Made by a program: the position numbers and the translations under genes
Shown: positions 15,179-23,858 of the stretch, piece after piece
Numbering within the stretch: the first letter of the stretch is position 1
Layout: every line of letters begins with the position of its first letter
Notes under the pieces: generated by a model
Database searches by the model: none
What the model was told of the DNA's origin: nothing
The model's input: the letters and a program-made list of their open reading frames with translations, nothing else
DNA from: Falsiroseomonas sp046052145
GTDB lineage: Bacteria; Pseudomonadota; Alphaproteobacteria; Acetobacterales; Acetobacteraceae
DNA: 64,000 nt
Assembly (NCBI GenBank): GCA_046052145.1
Contig: JBJOMW010000003.1
Coordinates: forward strand, 1-64,000
Direction: 5' to 3'

Positions 15179-15495
15179 GTCGTCTCCTGGGTCGGGGTGT
15201 TGGCTTCCTGGGCGCGGAGCAATTCGCGGAACACCGGCGCCGCCAGGCCGAGGCCGCCGGCGCGGGCGAGATCGCGCGCGATCGCGTCCACCAGCATCGG
15301 GCGCCACTGCGCTTCCGCCGCGCGGCCGCCGAAGGGGCCATCGGTCGGCAGCGCGGCGAAGACCGGCTGGAACATCGCGGCGATCGCCTGCGCCTCGAAT
15401 TCCTGCGCGAGGCGGCGGAGCGTGGCCTGGCCGGCGGCGGGTGCGGCGGCCAGGTTGCCGGCGCGCGGCAGCGTGGCGGGGGGGAGGGGGTTCAT
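15175..15495 (-). CDS. Rod-binding protein (FlgJ N-terminal type)
   Basis: 106 residues: LRRLAQEFEAQAIAAMFQPVFAALPTDGPFGG followed by AEAQWRPMLVDAIARDLARAGGLGLAAPVFREL, which matches the rod-binding domain of FlgJ. The muramidase domain present in enterobacterial FlgJ is absent, as usual in alphaproteobacteria. It caps the growing rod in the periplasm. It lies one base after flgI and overlaps the flgN-like gene by 4 bp, all under the sigma-54 promoter at 16725-16739. Confidence 0.8.
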   Translation of the reverse strand: MNPLPPATLPRAGNLAAAPAAGQATLRRLAQEFEAQAIAAMFQPVFAALPTDGPFGGRAAEAQWRPMLVDAIARDLARAGGLGLAAPVFRELLRAQEANTPTQETT

Positions 15496-15496
15496 C

Positions 15497-16624
15497 TCAG
15501 CGCACCTCCAATTCAGCCTGCAGTGCGCCAGCCGCCTTGATGGTCTGCAGGATGGTGATCAGGTCGCGCGGCCCGACGCCGAGGCTGTTCAGCCCCCGCA
15601 CCAGATCCTCAAGCGTGACGCCGCCGCGCAGGATGCCGAGGCGCCGTTCGTTCTGCTCATCCACCTCGATATTGGTGCGCGGCACCACCACCGTCTGGCC
15701 CTGCGCCAGCGCATTGGGCTGGCTCACCTGCGGTGTCTCGGTGATGCGGATCGTGAGGTTGCCCTGCGCGATCGCCACCGTGCTGACGCGGACATTCGCG
15801 CCCATGACGATGGTGCCCGACGCTTCCTCGATCACCACCCGCGCCACCTGGTCGGGCTGCACGCGCAGCTGTTCGATATCGGCGAGGAAGCCGACGCGCT
15901 CGCGCCCTGCGATGTCGAGCACCACGGTGCGCGGGTCCGTCGCGGCCGCAACCTGGGTGCGGGCGTAGCGGTTCACCGCCTCCGCGATCCGCCGCGCGGT
16001 TGTCAGATCGGGGTTGCGCAGCGACAGCCGGATGCGGTCCCCCTGCGCGAAGGCGAAGTCGATCTCGCGCTCCACCACCGCGCCATTGGCGATGCGCCCG
16101 GCGGTCGGCACGCCGCGCGTGACGCTGGCGCCCGCGCCGCGGGCGGCGATGGCGCCGGTCGCGACCGCGCCCTGCGCCACCGCATAGACCTCGCCATCCG
16201 CGCCCAGCAGCGGCGTGACCAACAGCGTGCCGCCGGTGATGTTGGTGGCGTCCCCAAGCGTCGAGACCGCGATGTCGATCCGGCTGCCGGGGCGCGCGAA
16301 GGCGGGCAGGTTCGCGGTGACCATCACCGCGGCGACGTTGCGCGTATCCAGCTGGCGTTCCTGGTCGCGCGTGTTGACGCCGAGCCGCTCCAGCACGCCG
16401 ATCAGCGACTGGCGCGTGAAGGCGGCCGAGCGCAGCCGGTCGCCCGTGCCGTTCAGCCCGACGACAAGGCCGTAGCCGACCAGTTGGTTGTCGCGGACGC
16501 CCTCGACATCGGCGATGTCCTTGATGCGCACCTGCGCCGCGGCCGGGAGGGCGGAGAGAAGGAGCAGCAGCCCGAGCATGGCGCAGAGCGCGTCCTGCGC
16601 CATGCGTCGCCACGGGCTCCTCAT
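15497..16624 (-). CDS. flgI: Flagellar P-ring protein FlgI
   Basis: 375 residues, the usual FlgI length. A signal peptide (LLLLLSALPAAAQ, cleavage around residue 31) is followed by the diagnostic RIKDIADVEGVRDNQLVGYGLVVGLNGTGD and, at the C-terminus, LEDLVRGLNSLGVGPRDLITILQTIKAAGALQAELEVR. It forms the periplasmic P ring around the distal rod. The start at 16624 gives a complete signal peptide; 16603 is possible. A sigma-54 promoter lies about 100 bp upstream. Divergent from fliX, the same arrangement as in Caulobacter. Confidence 0.96.
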   Translation of the reverse strand: MRSPWRRMAQDALCAMLGLLLLLSALPAAAQVRIKDIADVEGVRDNQLVGYGLVVGLNGTGDRLRSAAFTRQSLIGVLERLGVNTRDQERQLDTRNVAAVMVTANLPAFARPGSRIDIAVSTLGDATNITGGTLLVTPLLGADGEVYAVAQGAVATGAIAARGAGASVTRGVPTAGRIANGAVVEREIDFAFAQGDRIRLSLRNPDLTTARRIAEAVNRYARTQVAAATDPRTVVLDIAGRERVGFLADIEQLRVQPDQVARVVIEEASGTIVMGANVRVSTVAIAQGNLTIRITETPQVSQPNALAQGQTVVVPRTNIEVDEQNERRLGILRGGVTLEDLVRGLNSLGVGPRDLITILQTIKAAGALQAELEVR

Positions 16625-16724
16625 CCTCGGGCAAGGTTTTTCCGCCACGCTCTCCTCCGGGCCACGTCGCCGGCCTGCCGCGCCGCGGCGGGATCCGCGG
16701 CGGGGGGCACTGCGCGGGCACAGC

Positions 16725-16739
16725 GCAATCGGCGTGCCA
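16725..16739 (-). promoter_or_regulatory. Sigma-54 (RpoN) promoter of the flgI operon
   Basis: The minus strand reads TGGCACGCCGATTGC, matching the RpoN consensus TGGCACG-N4-TTGC at every fixed position, with correct GG-GC spacing. Transcription would start about 12 nt on, leaving a leader of roughly 90 nt before flgI. An inverted repeat lies 51-69 bp upstream of the -24 element. Confidence 0.85.
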
Positions 16740-16789
16740 GCGGTGCGACGGGGCGAAGCCTGGGTTGCGCGGGCTGGCGGGGGTCGGTG

Positions 16790-16808
16790 CCCGGCAGGGC
16801 TTGCCGGG
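16790..16808. promoter_or_regulatory. Enhancer-like palindrome upstream of the flgI sigma-54 promoter
   Basis: CCCGGCA-N5-TGCCGGG, an inverted repeat with a half-site CCCGGCAAGG at 16830-16839. The distance to the promoter (centre about 60 bp upstream) suits a bacterial enhancer-binding protein such as FlbD acting on RpoN. The same CGGCA-N5-TGCCG core recurs before the flgF promoter. Confidence 0.6.
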
Positions 16809-16875
16809 GGCGGGCAGGGGATGCCCCGGCCCGGCAAGGCGCCACCCGGTGCGGCGCAAAAGGAGAGGGCGGGCG

Positions 16876-17298
16876 ATGACCAGGGTTGTGGGTGTTGGGG
16901 CAGGCGGGCTGCCGGCGCGGCGGCTGAGCCGGACGGGCGGCGGCTTCGCCTTGCCGGACCAGCCCGGCTTGGCGGGCGGCTCAGCCGTGGCCGCGCCCGC
17001 CCCGGTGCTGCTCGCCCTGCAGGATGGCGCGGCGCCACCCGCGCCGACCGAGCCGCCGGCAAGGCGCGCGGCCAGGGCCGGGTTGGCGCTGCTGCGTGAT
17101 GTGCAACTCGACCTGCTGCGCGGCCGGGACGATCCCGAACGGCCCGGGCGACTCGCCGCCTTGGTTGCGGAGGTCGAGGCCGCGGCCGACCCGGCGGTCG
17201 TGACGGAGCCGGCATTGCGTGCCGCATTGGGCGAACTTGCGTTGCGCCTGAAGGTTGAATTGGCCCGTTGCCGTGCCGGCTCCGCGACGTCTCGATGA
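16876..17298 (+). CDS. fliX: Flagellar assembly regulator FliX
   Basis: 140 residues: MTRVVGVGAGG at the start, a Pro/Ala linker, then a helical C-terminal domain (AGLALLRDVQLDLLRG, EPALRAALGELALRLKVELARC). In Caulobacter FliX links assembly of early flagellar structure to activation of FlbD, the sigma-54 enhancer-binding protein. The ATG at 16876 follows AAAAGGAGAGGGCGGGCG, an excellent ribosome-binding site. It is divergent from flgI, the conserved placement. Its presence supports FlbD-type control of the two sigma-54 promoters seen here. Confidence 0.85.
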   Translation: MTRVVGVGAGGLPARRLSRTGGGFALPDQPGLAGGSAVAAPAPVLLALQDGAAPPAPTEPPARRAARAGLALLRDVQLDLLRGRDDPERPGRLAALVAEVEAAADPAVVTEPALRAALGELALRLKVELARCRAGSATSR

Positions 17299-17427
17299 AA
17301 AGACGTGCATATCAGCCACTTGCCGCGAAGCAGGGTCTTGTGTCTGCCCCGATCTCGCCACTATGGTCCGCCCGCCATCGTCGGGCAGGCGCCGGGCTTG
17401 GCCAATGTACGTTGGGGAATTCGTTTC

Positions 17428-17844
17428 ATGCTCGTGACCTTGCCGCCGGACTACAAACCGTCCTCGGCCGAAGAGTTCATGAATCCCCTCCAACTAGAAT
17501 ATTTCCGTCAGAAGTTGCTGCGTTGGCGGAGCGATCTTCTCCGAGAAGCGGGCGAGACCCTTCACAGCCTGGGCGAGGGCGGCATCGCGGAGGCCGATCT
17601 CACCGACCGCGCCAGTGTCGAGACCGACCGCGCCCTTGAGCTTCGCACCCGCGACCGCGCCCGCAAGCTGATTTCCAAGATCGATCAGGCGCTGGAGCGG
17701 ATCGAGAACGGCACCTACGGCTATTGCGAGGAAAGCGGCGAGCCGATCGGGCTGCGCCGCCTCGAAGCCCGCCCGATCGCGACCCTCTCGATCGAGGCGC
17801 AGGAGCGCCATGAGCGCATGGAGCGCATCCACCGCGACGATTGA
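17428..17844 (+). CDS. dksA: RNA polymerase-binding transcription factor DksA (single-Cys type)
   Basis: 138 residues. The coiled coil spans about residues 20-95, with the acidic tip as ADLTDRASVETDRALELRTRDR. The C-terminal globular part reads GTYGYCEESGEPIGLRRLEARPIA. Only one (C100) of the four zinc-binding cysteines of E. coli DksA remains; S103 and two further positions are replaced, as in many alphaproteobacterial DksA proteins, so no zinc finger is expected. It binds the RNA polymerase secondary channel with ppGpp in the stringent response. The start at 17428 agrees with the family N-terminus. A weak promoter (TTGTGT-N18-TATGGT) lies at 17338-17367. Confidence 0.93.
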   Translation: MLVTLPPDYKPSSAEEFMNPLQLEYFRQKLLRWRSDLLREAGETLHSLGEGGIAEADLTDRASVETDRALELRTRDRARKLISKIDQALERIENGTYGYCEESGEPIGLRRLEARPIATLSIEAQERHERMERIHRDD

Positions 17845-17860
17845 TCGCGGTTGATCGCGG

Positions 17861-18589
17861 TCAGCCGCGGAGATTGGGCGGCGGATCGTCCAGCTCCGGC
17901 GGCGGCTGCGCGAGTGGATCGCGCGCGAGCAGCCGCGCATCATTCTCCGCCACGCGACCGACGCGGTTGTCCACCGGCCAGATCGCCAGTTCGTCCTCTG
18001 GGCAGGGGAGGAGCAGCTCCTGCAGCTCCGCGGGCTCGGCCGCCTCGGCGCCGAGCCAGGCATCCCAGGTTTCTGGCGGCAGAATCACCGGCATGCGGTG
18101 GTGGACCAGCGCCTGCTTTGGATTGGCGTCGGTGGTGATGACGGTGAAGGTCTTCAGCCACTCACCCTCCGGCGATTTCCAGCCCTCCCACAGGCCTGCA
18201 ACCGCCATCGGCTCACCCGTACGCAGCGCGACCGCGTAGGCTTGGCGCCCGCCCGTCTCGTCCTTCTTCCACTCGTAAAATCCGTCCATCGGCACGAGGC
18301 AGCGGCGCTTCGCGAAGGCGTCGCAGAAGGAGGGCTTCTCCGCGAGCGTATCGGCGCGCGCATTCATCAGCTTCGCCGCGTCTTTCGCATCCTGCGCCCA
18401 GCGCGGCACGAGCCCCCAGCGCAGCGCATCGAGATGGCGCGCGCCACTGTCGGGATGGCGGCGCACGACCAGCGAGGTCTGGGTGGGCGCGATGTTCCAC
18501 GATGCCGGATGGTTCGGCAGCGGGTTCACCGTTTCGAAGTAGCGCGCGAGCCCGGCCGGGTCGCGCTGCAGGAAGAAGCGTCCGCACAT
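17861..18589 (-). CDS. SOS response-associated peptidase, YedK/HMCES family
   Basis: 242 residues. The start is fixed by biology: MCGRF exposes the catalytic Cys2 after Met removal. Further active-site residues are N76 (LMNARADTL), E106 (MDGFYEWKK) and H164 (VHHRMPVIL). The family forms a thiazolidine cross-link with abasic sites in single-stranded DNA, shielding them from breakage. Substrate-binding WNIAPTQTSLVV is also present. It converges with dksA across 16 bp that hold a tandem GATCGCGGTT repeat. It is downstream of flgH on the same strand but separated by hairpins, so probably a separate unit. Confidence 0.93.
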   Translation of the reverse strand: MCGRFFLQRDPAGLARYFETVNPLPNHPASWNIAPTQTSLVVRRHPDSGARHLDALRWGLVPRWAQDAKDAAKLMNARADTLAEKPSFCDAFAKRRCLVPMDGFYEWKKDETGGRQAYAVALRTGEPMAVAGLWEGWKSPEGEWLKTFTVITTDANPKQALVHHRMPVILPPETWDAWLGAEAAEPAELQELLLPCPEDELAIWPVDNRVGRVAENDARLLARDPLAQPPPELDDPPPNLRG

Positions 18590-18605
18590 GCCCCGCATAT
18601 AGCGC

Positions 18606-18675
18606 GCCGGCACCGTGCCGGCAGGCCCCTTGGCGATACGCTGCGTCGAGCTGTGCGCACGACGCGAAGCGTCGT
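18606..18675. terminator. Two hairpins between flgH and the YedK gene
   Basis: ACGACGC-GAA-GCGTCGT (18659-18675) lies just after flgH on the minus strand, and GCCGGCA-CCG-TGCCGGC (18606-18622) just before the YedK gene. Both stems are perfect 7-bp pairs. Neither has a T-run. They probably separate the two transcripts. Confidence 0.45.
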
Positions 18676-18687
18676 CCTGTGGATCGG

Positions 18688-19416
18688 CTAGAATGGGAGA
18701 ATGATGTCCAGGATCTCCTGCCCATAGCGCGGGCGCTGCACGTCGCTGATCGTGCCGCGGCCGCCATAGGCGATCCGCGCTTCCGCCAGGCGGTCGTGGC
18801 GGACGGTGTTGTCGCTGCCGATATCCTGCGGGCGGATGATGCCGGCGACCGACAGATCGCGCAGCTCGCTGTTGACGCGCACTTGCTGCCGCCCGCTGAC
18901 CACGAGGTTCCCGTTCGGCAGCACCTGCATGACGGTCGCCGCGACGCGAAGCTGCACCGTCTCGTTGCGGCGGATGCTGCCGGTGCCGCTGCTGCTCTGC
19001 GCGCCCGAGGTCTGCACGAGCTGTGCTGGATCCACCGTGTTCGGCAGCACGCGTGTCACGGAGCTCTCAAGGCCGAGCAGGCGCGGGATGCCGAAGGTGT
19101 CATTGCCTTCGCGCTCGCGCTCCGTCTCGTTGCTGAGCTGCGCCTGGTCCTGGATGGAGACCAGCACCGTGACGAGGTCGCCCGGCGCGGCCGCGCGCTG
19201 ATCGCGCAGGAAGGTGCGGCTGCCCGGGCGCCAGAGCGAATTGGCGCTGCCCGAGGCAACCTGGGACGCCGGCATGGGCATGCTCACCGGCCGCCAGGAG
19301 GGATCGGCGGCGGGGTTCTCGAGCCCGGCCAGCGCCGGCGGGCGGCCGAGTTCCGCCAGGCGCCCGCAGGCGCCGAGCAGCGGGATCAGTAGCAGGGTCA
19401 GGATCAGGGGCTTCAT
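18688..19416 (-). CDS. flgH: Flagellar L-ring lipoprotein FlgH
   Basis: 242 residues, typical FlgH size. The signal peptide ends in a lipobox (IPLLGACGR; lipid Cys at about residue 17). Family blocks are SLWRPGSRTFLRDQRAAAPGDLVTVLVSI, NGNLVVSGRQQVRVNSELRDLSVAGIIRPQDIGSDNTV and the C-terminal YGGRGTISDVQRPRYGQEILDIILPF. It forms the outer-membrane L ring. It overlaps flgA by 4 bp (ATGA, 19413-19416) and is the last gene of the flgF-G-A-H operon. Confidence 0.95.
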   Translation of the reverse strand: MKPLILTLLLIPLLGACGRLAELGRPPALAGLENPAADPSWRPVSMPMPASQVASGSANSLWRPGSRTFLRDQRAAAPGDLVTVLVSIQDQAQLSNETEREREGNDTFGIPRLLGLESSVTRVLPNTVDPAQLVQTSGAQSSSGTGSIRRNETVQLRVAATVMQVLPNGNLVVSGRQQVRVNSELRDLSVAGIIRPQDIGSDNTVRHDRLAEARIAYGGRGTISDVQRPRYGQEILDIILPF

Positions 19417-20350
19417 CGCAGGCCTCCGACTCGCACGCGGCCGGGTGCCACCACCTGCGCTTCCACCACCGTGCGGCTGGCGAGATTCATCACCGGCACG
19501 CTGGCGCCGCGCGCGGCGGCTTCCAGCGCGCGGCCCTGCGCAGTCAGCACCATGCCGGGGATCTCGAACACCATGGTCACGGTCTGGCCGCGCTCCACCG
19601 CGACCGGCGCGGCGAGGTCGGCCAGCAGCAGCGGCTGGTCGGCCGACGCTGGCCGGCGGAGCGCCTGACCGACCACGCCCTCCATCGCCTGCGCCGCGCC
19701 GGGGCGCAGGCGCGAGGCTGGCACACGCACCAGCCGCACATCCTGCGGGCGCACCACCTCTCCGGCGCCGAGGCGACGGACGGCGACCAGCATCGGCACC
19801 GTCGGCACGACACGCCCCGCGATGCGCAGGCGCTGCGTGGGCATCCCATCGGCGGCAACCGCCAGCGTTGCGGCAAAGCGCCCGCCCGCGGCATCGAGCG
19901 ACGCCGCCTCGACGGCCAACTGGACAAAGGCGCGTTCGGGCACCAGCGGCGGGGCGAAGCCCTGCAGATCGAGCTCGGCTTCCTCCTCCAGCCCCTGGCT
20001 GCGCAGCGCCGCGCGCAGTGCCATGACGACATCCTCGCGCGGGATCGCGCGGCCCGGGCGTTCCAGCACGACACGCTCCGTGCCGCTCACCGGGCGCCAG
20101 GCCAGACCCTGGCCGCGGGCGATGGCGGCGAGCTGCTGCGCCTCCACCACCAGACGCGCGCCAGGCGCCGGCGCGGGGCCGAGCACCGCCGCGCCGCGCG
20201 GCCCGGCATGCTCGAACAGGTCCGACAGGCGCACGACCGCATCCTCCACGACCGCGAAGGGCCGGACGCTCGCCAGCTCCGCCTGCGGTTGGGCCAGGGC
20301 CGGCATCGGCACCGCAAGCAGCAGCATGAGACACAGCCTCCACATGGCCG

Positions 20351-20354
<4 letters not shown>
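19413..20354 (-). CDS. flgA: P-ring assembly chaperone FlgA
   Basis: 313 residues. A signal peptide (LMLLLAVPMPALAQ) precedes a long N-terminal domain, then a SAF/ChapFlgA domain: VAVRRLGAGEVVRPQDVRLVRVPASRLRPG followed by ADQPLLLADLAAPVAVERGQTVTMVFEIPGMVLTAQGRALEAAARGASVPVMN, the typical FlgA C-terminus. It chaperones FlgI polymerisation in the periplasm. It overlaps flgG (20351-20354) and flgH (19413-19416) by 4 bp, so all three are translationally coupled. Confidence 0.9.
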
Positions 20355-21136
<782 letters not shown>

Positions 21137-21246
21137 GGATCTAGGCCCTCAGACGGCGGGCGGCGGCTCCGCCGCCTTGCCTTGCGCGCAGGCCACTGGT
21201 GCATCGGGCCATGCGGTTGGTTGGTGCGCGGCGCGCATTCGCGCGC

Positions 21247-21267
21247 TCGGCCGGCTGTGCCGGCCGA
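21247..21267. repeat. Perfect hairpin in the flgF-flgG gap
   Basis: TCGGCCGGC-TGT-GCCGGCCGA, a 9-bp perfect stem. Further palindromes lie in the same 174-bp gap (GGCGGC/GCCGCC at about 21158-21175, GGCGCGC/GCGCGC at about 21226-21246). No T-run follows, so it may stabilise or process the flgF-flgG mRNA rather than end it. Confidence 0.5.
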
Positions 21268-21310
21268 CAGCTCTGCATGGGTCGGTTGGGTGTGCTCATC
21301 GTTCTGCTCC

Positions 21311-22057
21311 TCACCTGCGGCGCAGGATGCGCTCGACGGCGGAGCCGAGGCGTTCGCCCTCGCGCTCGGCCATCTGCGCGACGAATTGGAAGTGGCGCAT
21401 CTCGTCGGTCAGGCGCGTCAGCTCCAGCACGGGGCGGACATTGCTGCCCTCCATCGCGCCCTGCACGACGCCGGGCTGGTCCACGATCCGCGGGCGCATA
21501 TCGGCCGGCGCGGCCAGGTTGCGGTCGCCTTCCGCCGTCAGGCGCTGCGCGTCGTCGAAGCTCAGGATGCGAAGCCGCCCGGCCGGGCCATTCTCTGTCG
21601 CGATGCTGCCATCGCCGCGAATCTCGATGCGCGCAGTGCCGGGCTCGATCCGGATGGGGCGGTTGTCGGCGCCGAGCACCGCATTGCCATCCGGGTCCAC
21701 CACCTGCCCTTCCTCGTCCAGCGTGAAGCGGCCGGCGCGGGTGTAGCGTTCGCCGCGCGGTGTCTCGATGGCGAAGAAGGCATTGCGGTCGGCCAGGGCG
21801 AGGTCGAGCGGGTTGCCGGTGCGCATCAGCGGCGCTGGCGCGTCGTCGCGCCAGGTCGCGCGGTCCTGCGCGAAGACAAGGTCGCGCCCGCCCTGCGGCG
21901 CGCCCGCATCCATCTGGCGTTCCAGCACAGTGCCAAACAGCGGGCGGCTGGCGCGGAAGCCAGGAGTTTCGGCATTCGCGATGTTGTTCGCCGTCACCGC
22001 CGTCGCGCGCTGCGCGGCGACGAGGTGCGAGAGCACGATGTAGCCGGGGCTGTCCAT
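21311..22057 (-). CDS. flgF: Proximal rod protein FlgF
   Basis: 248 residues. The N-terminus MDSPGYIVLSHLVAAQRATAVTANNIANAETPGFRASR is the rod signature with FlgF spacing, and the D1-type middle region TPRGERYTRAGRFTLDEEGQVV follows. The C-terminal helix is VLELTRLTDEMRHFQFVAQM, which differs from FlgG. It forms the proximal rod. GGAGGG lies 5-6 nt before the ATG. The sigma-54 promoter at 22087-22101 is about 30 bp upstream. It is first in the flgF-G-A-H operon and divergent from fliL. Confidence 0.93.
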   Translation of the reverse strand: MDSPGYIVLSHLVAAQRATAVTANNIANAETPGFRASRPLFGTVLERQMDAGAPQGGRDLVFAQDRATWRDDAPAPLMRTGNPLDLALADRNAFFAIETPRGERYTRAGRFTLDEEGQVVDPDGNAVLGADNRPIRIEPGTARIEIRGDGSIATENGPAGRLRILSFDDAQRLTAEGDRNLAAPADMRPRIVDQPGVVQGAMEGSNVRPVLELTRLTDEMRHFQFVAQMAEREGERLGSAVERILRRR

Positions 22058-22086
22058 GGACCCTCCGATGCGTCGGGCCCATCAGC

Positions 22087-22101
22087 GCAAGCCCCGTGCC
22101 A
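22087..22101 (-). promoter_or_regulatory. Sigma-54 (RpoN) promoter of the flgF-G-A-H operon
   Basis: The minus strand reads TGGCACGGGGCTTGC, a perfect match to TGGCACG-N4-TTGC. The transcription start would be about 18 nt before the flgF ATG. An inverted repeat with the same core as before flgI lies about 48 bp upstream. Confidence 0.85.
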
Positions 22102-22141
22102 GCCCGGATGCGGGATGCGCGGGCGCGAAGTGCCGCCGGGG

Positions 22142-22156
22142 CGGCAGAAGCTGCCG
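22142..22156. promoter_or_regulatory. Enhancer-like palindrome between flgF and fliL
   Basis: CGGCA-GAAGC-TGCCG with a further half-site CCGGCAA at 22161-22167. The core and 5-bp spacer are the same as at 16790-16808. Its place suits an RpoN activator, and it could equally affect the divergent fliL operon. Confidence 0.6.
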
Positions 22157-22245
22157 GCCCCCGGCAACAGAGGCGCGGTGCAAGGCTTCGTTAAGTGCTG
22201 CCGCGCCATACGCCCCCTTCGGCGCAGAAGGCAGACGGGCAGGCC

Positions 22246-22791
22246 ATGGCGGCCAAGGACGACAAGAAAATAGAGGCGGAGGCGGGCGCGGAGGCAGCGC
22301 CGAAGGCGGGGGGCAAGAAGAAGCTCATCCTCATCGCGGTGCCCGTGGTGCTGCTGGTGGCCGTGGCGGGCCTCTGGTTCGGCGGTATCCTGCCGCCCTT
22401 GCTCGGCATGGGTGGCGCGCAGCAGGTGGCTGACGGCGCCGAACGCCCCGCGCCACCGCCCCGGCCTGGCTTCGTGGACCTGCCCGAGATCGTCTCCAAC
22501 CTGAATGCGCCCGGGCGGCGGCCGAGCTTCGTGCGCCTGCGGGCGCGGATCGAGATCGCCGATATCCAGGATGCGCCGCTGGTGAATGCAGCGATGCCGC
22601 GGCTGGTGGACCTGTTTTCCACCTATCTACGCGAGGTGCGGCCAGAGGAGCTGCGCGGCAGCGCCGGGTCCCACCGCCTGCGGGAAGAGCTGATCGCGCG
22701 CGCCGGCCTCGCTGTCGCCACCGCGCCGCGCGGCGACCGGCCAGCTGTGCGTGTCACGGATGTCTTGTTCGTGGAGATTCTGATCCAGTGA
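22246..22791 (+). CDS. fliL: Flagellar basal body-associated protein FliL
   Basis: 181 residues. A charged cytoplasmic N-terminus (KDDKKIEAEAG...KKK) is followed by one membrane helix (LILIAVPVVLLVAVAGLWFGG, about 27-47) and a periplasmic FliL domain. In it FVDLPEIVSNLNAPGRRPSFVRLRARIEI and VRVTDVLFVEILIQ are typical. FliL surrounds the stator and supports torque. First in a plus-strand operon with fliM (overlap 22788-22791). No sigma-54 site was seen in this direction. Confidence 0.9.
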   Translation: MAAKDDKKIEAEAGAEAAPKAGGKKKLILIAVPVVLLVAVAGLWFGGILPPLLGMGGAQQVADGAERPAPPPRPGFVDLPEIVSNLNAPGRRPSFVRLRARIEIADIQDAPLVNAAMPRLVDLFSTYLREVRPEELRGSAGSHRLREELIARAGLAVATAPRGDRPAVRVTDVLFVEILIQ

Positions 22792-23858
22792 GCGGATCAG
22801 AGGAGGATCTCGCCGCCGCCTGGGGCGCGGCGCTTGAGGAAGAGGGAACATCTCCCGCTGCACCCGCACCGCCGGATGCGGCGCGCGTGCTAAACCAGGC
22901 CGAGATCGACAGCCTTCTTGGCTTCGATTCCGGCCCGGGCCGCGTCCGTTCGCAGAGCGGGATCGAGCGCATCATCTCCTCCGGCCTGGTCGCCTATGAA
23001 CGCCTGCCGATGCTGGAGATCGTCTTCGACCGCCTGGTGAGGCTGATGACGACGACGCTGCGCAACTTCACCTCCGACAATGTCGAGATCTCGATCGATG
23101 CGATGGCCTCGCAGCGCTTCGGCGACTATCTGAACTCCATCCCGCTGCCGGCCATGCTCGCGGTCTTCAAGGCGGAGCAATGGGACAATTTCGGCTTGAT
23201 CGTCGTGGATTCCGCGCTGATCTACTCGGTGGTGGACGTGCTGCTGGGCGGACGGCGCGGCACGGCCGCGATGCGCATCGAGGGTCGGCCCTACACGACG
23301 ATTGAGCGCACGCTGGTCGAGCGCCTGATCGGGGTCGTGCTCGGTGACCTCCAGGCGGCGTTCGAGCCGCTGTGTGACATCGCCTTCCGCTTCGACCGGC
23401 TGGAGGTGAACCCGCGCTTTGCCGCGATCTCGCGCCTGTCCAACGCTGCTGTCGTGTCGCGCATGCGGATCGAGATGGAGGATCGCGGCGGCCGTCTGGA
23501 TGTGCTGCTGCCCTACGCCACGCTGGAACCCGTGCGCGAATTGCTGCTGCAGCAATTCATGGGCGAGCGCTTCGGCCGGGATTCGATCTGGGAGACGCAC
23601 CTAGCCGAGGAACTGCGCCAGACGGAGGTCGCGCTCGATGTCGTGCTTGACCAGCAGATGATGCCGCTGCGCCAGGTCTTGGACCTGAAGATCGGCGACC
23701 GCATCGTGTTGTCGGCCCAGCCCGGCGCGCCGGTGATGCTGCGCTGCGGGGATGTCGCGCTGTTCCAGGCGGAGCTCGGCCGGCGGGAGAACCGCCTTGC
23801 GGTGCGCATCGACGAGGCCCGCCCGCGCCCCGTTCCGCCTGTCGAGGACGCGCTATGA
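22788..23858 (+). CDS. fliM: Flagellar motor switch protein FliM
   Basis: 356 residues from a GTG start overlapping the fliL stop. The N-terminal CheY-binding peptide LNQAEIDSLLGF lies at about residues 36-47, after an unusual 35-residue acidic/Ala extension. The middle domain has RLVRLMTTTLRNFTSDNVEISID and SALIYSVVDVLLGG, and the C-terminal SpoA-like domain VALDVVLDQQMMPLRQVLDLKIGDRIVL. It is part of the C ring that sets rotation direction. No fliN follows within the window. Confidence 0.95.
   Translation: MSGSEEDLAAAWGAALEEEGTSPAAPAPPDAARVLNQAEIDSLLGFDSGPGRVRSQSGIERIISSGLVAYERLPMLEIVFDRLVRLMTTTLRNFTSDNVEISIDAMASQRFGDYLNSIPLPAMLAVFKAEQWDNFGLIVVDSALIYSVVDVLLGGRRGTAAMRIEGRPYTTIERTLVERLIGVVLGDLQAAFEPLCDIAFRFDRLEVNPRFAAISRLSNAAVVSRMRIEMEDRGGRLDVLLPYATLEPVRELLLQQFMGERFGRDSIWETHLAEELRQTEVALDVVLDQQMMPLRQVLDLKIGDRIVLSAQPGAPVMLRCGDVALFQAELGRRENRLAVRIDEARPRPVPPVEDAL

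Noticed and set aside
16840..16875. A plus-strand sigma-54 site for fliX
   Set aside because: The nearest match (TGGCGGGGGTCGGTGC at about 16775-16790) has wrong spacing and a poor -12 element.
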